31,711 nt of DNA, taken from contig JBAVAR010000143.1 of NCBI GenBank assembly GCA_049585815.1, forward strand, positions 1-31,711, written 5' to 3'. The notes beneath the pieces were generated by a model that saw only the letters and a program-made list of their open reading frames with translations, had not been told where the DNA came from and did no database searches. Positions 24,621 to 30,400 of the stretch are shown here, in pieces; the stretch's first letter is position 1, and every line of letters starts with the position of its first letter. The DNA comes from DATLSM01 sp049585815 (GTDB lineage Bacteria; Actinomycetota; Thermoleophilia; Solirubrobacterales; 70-9). The translations under genes were made by a program, and so were the position numbers.

Positions 24621-25277
24621 TTATGATGCCGCTCGGAATATGATCCCGTCGAGCCAGACCTGGGTCGCGCCGGCCGGTGGAATCAGGACTCCATCATCTG
24701 CGGGGATCGGAAAGTTAGACCCGACAATGTCGAGGCCACTCGATCCCTTTTCACAAGAAGTCCCGTTCGTACATGCCACCGGTACCCGGATAAAGGTCCC
24801 GCTGCCCGGACGGAATCCGGCGGGGAGGGTGAAGATGAATCCCGTGCCACCAGCGACCGCCCCTCTAAGGTGGACATTTCCTTCATGGTCCTTATAAAAG
24901 GCAACATTTTCATCGTGGATTGCGCCTATGGTTAGATTGGTCCACGAGTTCATGAACCCCGGCTGACCGGATGTCCCAACTTCGTGCCACGCTTCCGGCG
25001 CTGGGAGGCTGTTCGCCGTCTGCGCTGTAGGTACCGTGCCGAGCGTTGATGCGTTGACCTGTGTCCCGGTTAGAGAACCGCTCTTGATCTGGGTGCCCGT
25101 AATCGATCCGCTCTTGATTTTCGCTGCGGTTACAGCACCCTTCTTGATCTGCTTGGTGCCGACCGAGTTCTTGCCGAGCTTGGTGCCCGCAAAGGCTGCG
25201 CCTCCGCCCAGCAGTAGGAAGACGGCCATGGTTGACATGACGTTGGCGTAGGTGAGCTTCCCTTTGATTCGTCTCAT
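24621..25277 (-). CDS. Secreted LTYANVMST-family surface protein (copy A)
   Basis: A 218-aa exported protein of a family common in Thermoleophilia. The N-terminus MRRIKGKLTYANVMST leads into a hydrophobic signal/anchor (AVFLLLGGGAAFA) and the invariant TKLGKNSVGTKQIKKGAVTA segment. Short pentapeptide-like repeats follow (KIKSGSITGTQIKSGSLTGTQV), then a beta-rich C-terminal domain of about 130 residues (VAFYKDHEGNVHLRGAV, then FTLPAGFRPGSGTF). Two cysteines near 175-182 may form a disulphide. Function is unknown; a cell-surface or spike-like role is likely. ATG 25277 has AGGGAA upstream. The paralog at 28202 shares the whole architecture and even the 3' hairpin. The gene is divergent from a decayed LexA-box gene. 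Confidence 0.88.
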   Translation of the reverse strand: MRRIKGKLTYANVMSTMAVFLLLGGGAAFAGTKLGKNSVGTKQIKKGAVTAAKIKSGSITGTQIKSGSLTGTQVNASTLGTVPTAQTANSLPAPEAWHEVGTSGQPGFMNSWTNLTIGAIHDENVAFYKDHEGNVHLRGAVAGGTGFIFTLPAGFRPGSGTFIRVPVACTNGTSCEKGSSGLDIVGSNFPIPADDGVLIPPAGATQVWLDGIIFRAAS

Positions 25278-25438
25278 GCTTCGTTCCCTTCGAGTCGTAG
25301 GACGAGTGCCCGCTGACCTTACGTCTAATTACAATGGAGCGCTGACTTAAGGCCAATCTGATCCTCCACCGCGGCCCTCAGACAGCGCAACAAGGTCTTC
25401 GTCGACTGTTCCCCAGTCTGAGCGGCCCCAGGCATTAA

Positions 25439-25466
25439 AACTCCGCATAGGCGAACATGCGTTCGT
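25439..25466 (+). repeat. 28-bp near-identical repeat, copy A
   Basis: This stretch matches 29028-29055 at 27 of 28 bases, whereas the surrounding duplicated DNA has diverged heavily. It contains the LexA-type box and ends at the probable start codon of the downstream small gene. The offset to another shared word, GGCCCTCAGAC, is 66 bp here and 65 bp in copy B, so the match is not a conserved reading frame. Confidence 0.8.
25452..25465 (+). promoter_or_regulatory. LexA/SOS-type box (copy A)
   Basis: CGAACATGCGTTCG is a perfect match to the CGAAC-N4-GTTCG operator bound by LexA in actinobacteria and Firmicutes. It lies between the divergent secreted-protein gene (start 25277) and a decayed small gene that would begin at 25465. 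LexA binding itself is inferred. Confidence 0.6.
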
Positions 25467-25763
25467 ATGGGCACGCTCCCCATACAGCCGCTTCAGGCAA
25501 AGGCTCAAACACGGCTCTTGGAAAATGGGCAAGGACGCCGCCCGCGAGCTGCCACGGATCGGACTAGCCGACGCCCTGATGCTCACGCTGATGGCGCTGA
25601 CCAGGGAGCCCGAGAACATTGCGCGACTGGCGAGGCGCTGGCTCAAAAGTTCATCGCCGAGGCCGAGCCGACCTTGGAGGAGATCGTCTAGGCCGGCGAG
25701 CTGCGCGATGTTGAGCCGGAAGGCGAGCGAGTCATGAAGGACGCAATCAAGCCGAGGCACTGA
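25465..25763 (+). pseudogene. Decayed paralog of the small helical gene at 29054
   Basis: The frame starting at 25465 reads FVWARSPYSRFRQRLK, then AARELPRIGLADALML and ARLARRWLKS. This aligns with AFVSEYGTNLAAFQKAI, AARAMGKLGLYDSLSL and CARRWLVLL of the intact copy. The start codon position holds GTA instead of GTG. After ARRWLKS the frame shifts to KFIAEAEPTLEEIV, which ends in a premature TAG at 25689; similarity continues weakly (GELRDVEPEGERVMKDAI) to a TGA at 25761. Lost start, frameshift and early stop together mark it as dead. Confidence 0.7.
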
Positions 25764-25871
25764 AACGCCAGCTCGGGGGTCAGCTAGGCGTAAAGATCCC
25801 TGGCCGATGTCGATTTGCCAACACCCCATTCGTCGCATAGGTAGAGGCAACCCAAACCGAAGGAGACGATT

Positions 25872-26279
25872 ATGCGATTCATGATGCTGATGTACCCGGG
25901 AATCGACACCAATGTCGAGAACTGGGCGCCGAGTGCCGAAGACGTAGCGGCGATGAGCAAATACAACGAGGAATTGAACAAGGCGGGCATACTGCTCTCC
26001 CTGGACGGGCTACGGCCGCCGGCCGATGGGGCTCGAATCCGCTTCAGCGGTGACGCACCAACCATCACCGACGGCCCCTTCGCTGAGGCCAAGGAGGTGA
26101 TCGGCGGCTACTGGCTGATCCAAGCCTCCTCCCGAGAGGAGGCGATCGAGTGGGCGACCCGCTGCCCCGCCTCCAATGGCGATTTCATCGAGGTGCGTCG
26201 GGTGTTTGAGATGGAGGACTTCCCCGAGGACGTGCGCGAGGCAGCGGCGCTCTCAGAGAGGCCACCTGAGCAAGCGTGA
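25872..26279 (+). CDS. DGPF (YCII-related) protein, ECF42 partner
   Basis: A 135-aa YCII-superfamily protein with the DGPF signature at residues 67-70 (ITDGPFAEAKEVIGGYW). The fold is a ferredoxin-like alpha/beta domain opening MRFMMLMYPG. AAGGAG lies 7 bases before the ATG. Its stop overlaps the start of the ECF sigma gene by 4 bp (GTGA). DGPF proteins are the hallmark partners, and often targets, of ECF42 sigma factors; their biochemical role is not established, although YCII-like enzymes perform small-molecule hydrolysis or lyase chemistry. The intergenic region upstream (25764-25871) should hold the promoter. Confidence 0.92.
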   Translation: MRFMMLMYPGIDTNVENWAPSAEDVAAMSKYNEELNKAGILLSLDGLRPPADGARIRFSGDAPTITDGPFAEAKEVIGGYWLIQASSREEAIEWATRCPASNGDFIEVRRVFEMEDFPEDVREAAALSERPPEQA

Positions 26280-27544
26280 GTGACGGCGGACCGGGCCGTG
26301 CGGTCGAGGCCGTTTGGCGGATCGAGTCGGCGCGGCTGATCGCCGGACTGGCTCGGATGACTGGCGATCTGGGCCTCGCTGAGGACCTGGCACAGGATGC
26401 GCTGGTGGCAGCACTGGAGCGGTGGCCAGAGTCAGGCGTCCCGGAGAACCCGGGCGCCTGGCTCACCGCCACGGCAAAGAACCGCGCGATCGACCTGGCG
26501 CGACGCGATCGCAGCTTTGGGCACCGCCGCGAGCAGCTTGTCCGCGAGGCAGGCATGCGGATGGCGATGGACGCCGCCGAGCACGAGGCCGCGAGGGCCG
26601 GGCTCGGCGATGACCTGCTCGCGCTGATCTTCACCTGCTGCCACCCTCTGCTATCGACCGAGGCGCGGGTTAGCCTCACCCTGCGCCTGCTCGGCGGCCT
26701 GAGCACCGAAGAGATCGCGCGGGCGTTCCTTACCTCGGAGTCAACCGTGGCGCAGCGGATTGTGCGGGCCAAGCGGACGCTGAGGGATGCGCGAATCCGC
26801 TTCCAGGTACCCCAGAGCGAGGAGCTCGACGAGCGCCTACCGTCGGTTCTCGAAGTGATCTACTTGGTCTTCAACGAGGGCTATGCGGCAACTGCGGGGG
26901 AAAGCTGGATGCGGCTCGACCTCTGCGAGGAGGCGCTTCGGCTCGGTCGCATGCTCGCCGGTCTGGCGCCGCAGCAGGCCGAGGTGCACGGCCTGGTGGC
27001 GCTGATGGAGATCCAGGCATCGCGCGCGAGCGCGCGTGTCGGCCCCGGCGGTGAGCCGGTGTTGCTGCTCGACCAAGACCGGGCACGTTGGGACCCACTA
27101 CTGGTGCGCCGCGGTCTGGCGGCTCTGCAGAAGGCTGAAAAACTCGGCCACGGCGCCTTTGGCCCCTACACAGTGCAGGCCTCGATCGCTGCCTGTCACA
27201 CGAGGGCGCCGAGCGCCGAGGAGACCGACTGGCGGCGTATCGCCGCGCTCTATGACGCCCTTGCCCTGCTCACCCCGTCCCCCGTGGTCGAGCTAAATCG
27301 CGCCGTTGCAATCGGTATGGCCTTTGGCCCTGCCCTGGGACTGGAGTTGACCGACACCCTGGCGGAGAAAGGTGAACTCGACGATTACCACCTGCTCCCC
27401 GGGGTCCGGGCGGACCTGCTCGCAAAGCTCGGTCGATTCGAGGAGGCGCGAACGGAGTTCGAGCGCGCCGCGAGAATGACCGAGAACACACGGGAGCGCC
27501 TCCTGTTACTGGCACGCGCGAAGGAATGCGGAGCATCTGAGTAA
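26276..27544 (+). CDS. ECF42-type sigma factor with long C-terminal domain
   Basis: A 422-aa sigma factor. Sigma-2 is at about residues 10-80 (RMTGDLGLAEDLAQDALVAA, then NPGAWLTATAKNRAIDLARR). Sigma-4 is at about 110-170 (LLSTEARVSLTLRLLGGLST, then TVAQRIVRAKRTL). The helical, TPR-like C-terminal domain of about 230 residues (VIYLVFNEGYAATAGE near 195, then AACHTRAPSAEETDWRRIAALYDAL, VVELNRAVAIGMA) is the ECF42 hallmark (DUF6596 region). These sigmas have no classical anti-sigma factor; the C-terminal extension is needed for activity. It overlaps the DGPF gene by 4 bp, and the pair is likely co-transcribed and autoregulated. Confidence 0.94.
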   Translation: MSDGGPGRAVEAVWRIESARLIAGLARMTGDLGLAEDLAQDALVAALERWPESGVPENPGAWLTATAKNRAIDLARRDRSFGHRREQLVREAGMRMAMDAAEHEAARAGLGDDLLALIFTCCHPLLSTEARVSLTLRLLGGLSTEEIARAFLTSESTVAQRIVRAKRTLRDARIRFQVPQSEELDERLPSVLEVIYLVFNEGYAATAGESWMRLDLCEEALRLGRMLAGLAPQQAEVHGLVALMEIQASRASARVGPGGEPVLLLDQDRARWDPLLVRRGLAALQKAEKLGHGAFGPYTVQASIAACHTRAPSAEETDWRRIAALYDALALLTPSPVVELNRAVAIGMAFGPALGLELTDTLAEKGELDDYHLLPGVRADLLAKLGRFEEARTEFERAARMTENTRERLLLLARAKECGASE

Positions 27545-27554
27545 ATCACTGATC

Positions 27555-27600
27555 GGCCGCGGCCCGTGCTTGCCCAAGATGGGTCGAGCGCGGGGCCGCC
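27555..27600 (+). terminator. Possible terminator of the DGPF/ECF42 operon
   Basis: A GC-rich inverted repeat (GGCCGCGGCCCGTGC against GCGCGGGGCCGCC, with bulges) lies 11 bp after the sigma-factor stop. The loop is about 18 bases and no T tract follows, so it is a weak candidate. Confidence 0.4.
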
Positions 27601-27927
27601 CCCACCCTTGAATTGCAGAGGGCAGAGAAGTCCGATCGGTCTGATTGTGGCCGTCTGCAGGATAGCTGCGGTAATTCAGCCATTCTCAGGCTCGGGTCTG
27701 ATAACTCCCGCCGCCTTCGCCCCCATTCACGAGCCAGTCACGCACCTCGCAGCAGGTACTTGGAGTGGGTATGCGCATCGCGCGGCGCCCTGAAGAGTCG
27801 ACCCGGCAGAGTGGACATTTGATCGATCGGGGATTCAAGGTCTTGTCCTGTCTGTCGATTCGGGGAAGGTCTGGTTGTCCGCAACGTAAGGAACCTTGTG
27901 ACTAGATGTTGATTCAAACCCGGGCAG
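27601..27927. other. Intergenic, no gene seen
   Basis: Short frames exist on both strands but lack coding bias, and the codon usage does not resemble the neighbours. It must hold the promoter of the small gene at 27928; I cannot place it. Confidence 0.4.
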
Positions 27928-28125
27928 ATGAATAACCACGCGGAACAGCGCTGCATGATCTGTCAGCGACCGAATCCCGAAACGAAACTGGCGGCCCCTC
28001 CGATGGACTGGGGCATTACGACCGACAAAGCGGGTGACGTTTACGGGGTGATTTGCCCTACCTGCATCACGGGTGAGATATTCGCGCTGGCTGGCGAAGA
28101 CAACCGCGCTGAAGAGGCTGTTTAG
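27928..28125 (+). CDS. Small CxxC/CxxC zinc-ribbon-like protein
   Basis: A 65-aa protein with two CxxC pairs, C9-C12 (CMIC) and C43-C46 (CPTC), spaced like a zinc ribbon, and an acidic C-terminus. No signal peptide. ATG 27928 with GGGCAG about 5 bases upstream. It lies just beyond the hairpin end of the minus-strand surface-protein gene. The function is unknown; a regulatory or protein-binding zinc knuckle is plausible. Confidence 0.6.
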   Translation: MNNHAEQRCMICQRPNPETKLAAPPMDWGITTDKAGDVYGVICPTCITGEIFALAGEDNRAEEAV

Positions 28126-28149
28126 CTTCCAGCGTCCAGAGAGCGACAC

Positions 28150-28176
28150 GCCCCCCACCCGCGAAGGGCAGGGGGC
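28150..28176 (-). terminator. Hairpin terminator of the secreted-protein gene (copy B)
   Basis: The sister of the hairpin at 24568: the same 11-bp stem, UUCGC loop and distance (25 bp) from the stop. Relative to copy A, one stem base differs (GGGC versus GGGU), turning a G-C into a G-U pair on the minus-strand RNA. The structure is kept on that strand only. Confidence 0.7.
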
Positions 28177-28201
28177 ATCGCTGCTTCTGATCCGTTCGGA
28201 C

Positions 28202-28855
28202 TTAGCTTTCTGCCCTGAACGTGATTCCCGCCAGCGAGGTTACTTCTTCAGATTCTTCAGACGTGAGGACGTCTCCTTCTAGGTTTTTCCCTTCGATGGT
28301 GACGTTGGAGCCGAAGACGATGATCTCTTTTTCTTTTCCAACCGTGGGAAATACTTGAAGCGTTCCGCTTGCCGGTCTGTCCCCCGGGGGAAGCTGGAAC
28401 AGCAATCCGGCGGTTGGGTTTTCTCCTTTGCCCACTTCGGGGGTACCTTGGAGATGGACGACACCGTCGTGGTCCTTAAAAAACGCGACGGGAGCGAGCT
28501 GCACAGGCGAACCTTTGAGGAATGAATTGCTGCTGCCGTCCAGGAATCCCGGCTGGCCTGAGGCTCCGACCAAGCGCTGCGCTTCAGGCGGCGTCAGAGC
28601 GCTGGCAGTGCCTGCGGTCGTAGCTGCGCTGGCCGAGGGCACCGTCCCGAGTTTGGCCAGGTTGATCTGGGTTCCGGTGATCGTGGCTTTCTTGATTTTG
28701 GCTGCGGTGACCGCGCCCTTCTTGATCTGCTTGGTGCCGACCGAGTTTTTGCCGAGCTTGGTCGCGGCGAAGGCAGCGCCCCCGCCGAGCAAGAGAAAGA
28801 CGGCGATCGTTGACATCACGTTGGCGTAGGTGAGCTTGCCCTTGAGGCGTCTCAT
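28202..28855 (-). CDS. Secreted LTYANVMST-family surface protein (copy B)
   Basis: A 217-aa paralog of 24621-25277. It has the near-identical N-terminus (MRRLKGKLTYANVMST, hydrophobic AVFLLLGGGAAFA, TKLGKNSVGTKQIKKGAVTA), a single short repeat (KIKKATITGTQI instead of three), and the FFKDHDGVVHLQG and LLFQLPPGDRPASGTL segments. The last third differs most and lacks the cysteine pair. ATG 28855 has GGAAGGA upstream. The gene is divergent from the intact LexA-box gene at 29054. The strong conservation of the first 60 residues against the drifting C-terminal domain suggests a common anchor with variable exposed ends. Confidence 0.88.
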   Translation of the reverse strand: MRRLKGKLTYANVMSTIAVFLLLGGGAAFAATKLGKNSVGTKQIKKGAVTAAKIKKATITGTQINLAKLGTVPSASAATTAGTASALTPPEAQRLVGASGQPGFLDGSSNSFLKGSPVQLAPVAFFKDHDGVVHLQGTPEVGKGENPTAGLLFQLPPGDRPASGTLQVFPTVGKEKEIIVFGSNVTIEGKNLEGDVLTSEESEEVTSLAGITFRAES

Positions 28856-29027
28856 GTATTCCTTCCCTTTTCGATTGGTGAACGAGAGAAAGAAGCCTAT
28901 TGGCGGACCTCGCCTTCTTCAAAGGCGAGTTCCGTCTTACGGCCATTTTTAGCCTCCGTCGTGGCCCTCAGACCATGTGGCAGGGTCTCCCGCGACCAAT
29001 CCACCCGCCTGACGTCCCATGGCCTCG

Positions 29028-29055
29028 AACTCCGCATATGCGAACATGCGTTCGT
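29028..29055 (+). repeat. 28-bp near-identical repeat, copy B
   Basis: Partner of 25439-25466 (27 of 28 bases identical, with T instead of G at position 12). It holds the second LexA-type box and ends within the likely GTG start codon of the small helical gene. Confidence 0.8.
29041..29054 (+). promoter_or_regulatory. LexA/SOS-type box (copy B)
   Basis: CGAACATGCGTTCG, identical to the copy A box and a perfect CGAAC-N4-GTTCG. Its last base is the first base of the probable GTG start of the downstream gene, so LexA would cover the start region. That is compatible with a leaderless transcript. Confidence 0.65.
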
Positions 29056-29371
29056 GTCGGAGTACGGGACTAATCTGGCCGCATTCCAGAAAGCGATCAT
29101 GGGGAACGACGCTGAGGGAGCACTTGAAGCTGCCCGGGCGATGGGGAAGCTCGGCCTCTATGACTCGCTGAGCCTCTGCCGGGTGCTTGCCCTGGCCAAG
29201 GACCCGCTCTATGAGCGCTGCGCTCGGCGTTGGCTGGTGCTCCTGGCGAACGAAGACAGGCGAACGCTGAGCGACGTTCTTATCGGCGCAGCTGCACTCG
29301 GGGCCCTGAGCATGGATGCCTCCTCAGAACGGGCTTGGGAGGCGCTGGAGGGATTGGTCCGAGCTCGGTGA
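29054..29371 (+). CDS. Small helical protein of unknown function, behind a LexA-type box
   Basis: A 105-aa all-helical protein with no signal or membrane segment. The core NLAAFQKAI ... AARAMGKLGLYDSLSLCRVL ... CARRWLVLL repeats an amphipathic helix-turn-helix pattern, reminiscent of HEAT-like repeats. I recall similar short hypothetical proteins in this class but no name. The frame is open upstream to GTG 28961, but the upstream part is not conserved in the paralog. I chose GTG 29054, at the edge of the SOS box, because similarity to the decayed copy (25465) starts there; ATG 29099 is another possibility. No ribosome site is visible, suggesting leaderless translation. Confidence 0.6.
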   Translation: MSEYGTNLAAFQKAIMGNDAEGALEAARAMGKLGLYDSLSLCRVLALAKDPLYERCARRWLVLLANEDRRTLSDVLIGAAALGALSMDASSERAWEALEGLVRAR

Positions 29372-29456
29372 GGTCAGCAGATCGCTGCGCTCGATCCACG
29401 ACCGCAAGAATGGCAAACGCGAACCGGGGGGCGCGACGAAAGCGCGGCGGTGCGCC

Positions 29457-29699
29457 TCAGGCCTTGTAGTTCTCGACTGTGTCCGGCCCCCGGAGGCTTG
29501 CATCCTCGGGGTCGAAGCCATACTGACGCAAGGCGCGACGCTGGCGGAGGTAATCCCAGGCTTCGTCGAGTTGCGTCTTCAACTCTGCCAGGCGGGTGCG
29601 CTCATCTGTCGTCAGACCCCCGGTCTCATGCCGGCTGAGAAGGCTCTCCTCCTCCTTCACGAGCTCGTCAATTCGGCTTAGCACTTGGCGGTCTTCCAT
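29457..29699 (-). CDS. DUF2630-family small protein
   Basis: An 80-aa protein of the DUF2630 family (PF10944), recognised by VLSRIDELVKEEESLL, ERTRLAELKTQLDEAWDYLRQRRALR and the GFDPEDA tail. It forms two amphipathic helices; the function is unknown. I chose the second ATG (29699, MEDRQ), which matches the family N-terminus; the frame also has an ATG at 29711. It is divergent from the CDF transporter gene with only about 30 bp between starts, so the two share an overlapping promoter region. Confidence 0.88.
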   Translation of the reverse strand: MEDRQVLSRIDELVKEEESLLSRHETGGLTTDERTRLAELKTQLDEAWDYLRQRRALRQYGFDPEDASLRGPDTVENYKA

Positions 29700-29728
29700 A
29701 TGGCCAGTCATAGAGTAGCCGCCAGACC

Positions 29729-30400
29729 TTGCACAGCTCTCACGACAAGATCGGCGGTCATCAACACAACGACCACGGGCACTCCCACGGCCTCACCGAC
29801 CCAAGTATCAAGCGCTCGCGGGAAGGGCTGGCGGCCGTATGCCTCTCCCTTGTTGTGCTGGGGCTTGCCGCCTTTGCTCAGACTGCCGTGTTCATCGCCA
29901 GCGGCAGCATCGCCCTGCTCGCCGACCTGATCCACAACTTCGGCGACGCCGGAACCGCGATTCCTCTCGGGATCGCCTTTCTCCTGCGCTCCGCTCGGGC
30001 TGAGCGCTGGGCCGGACTCTTCGTCGTTGCCACCATCTTCCTATCTGCGTGCGTCGCTGGTCTTGAGGCGATCAACCGTCTGATTTCTCCTCAGACTCCC
30101 ACCCATCTCATTGCGCTGACTCTTGCGGGGCTAATCGGCTTCGGCGGGAATTGGATAGCTGCCGTCATCCGCACTCGTGCCGGACGACGGATCGCCAGCC
30201 CTGCGTTGATCGCCGACGGAAACCACGCGCGCGCCGACTCCTACGTCAGCCTGGCAGTCGTCGCATCCGCCGCATTCCTCGCCCTCGGATTGACGATCGC
30301 AGACCCACTCATTGGCCTCGGCATAACGGTTGTGATTTTCAAGATCACCTGGGACTCATGGCGGACAATCCGCGTCGGAGAGACTGCGTGGCAGCCGTGA
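29729..30400 (+). CDS. CDF-family divalent cation transporter, short form
   Basis: A 223-aa proton-coupled cation exporter. A His-rich N-terminal tail (HQHNDHGHSHG) precedes six membrane helices. The metal-site pairs are H69..D73 in helix 2 (HNFGD) and H166..D170 in helix 5 (HARAD). This HD-HD pattern is typical of Zn/Co-type members. It ends right after helix 6 and lacks the roughly 80-residue cytosolic dimer domain of FieF/YiiP. The start is a TTG (29729) without a clear ribosome site, and an in-frame stop 16 bp upstream excludes a longer form. Its stop overlaps the next gene by 4 bp (GTGA). Confidence 0.88.
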   Translation: MHSSHDKIGGHQHNDHGHSHGLTDPSIKRSREGLAAVCLSLVVLGLAAFAQTAVFIASGSIALLADLIHNFGDAGTAIPLGIAFLLRSARAERWAGLFVVATIFLSACVAGLEAINRLISPQTPTHLIALTLAGLIGFGGNWIAAVIRTRAGRRIASPALIADGNHARADSYVSLAVVASAAFLALGLTIADPLIGLGITVVIFKITWDSWRTIRVGETAWQP

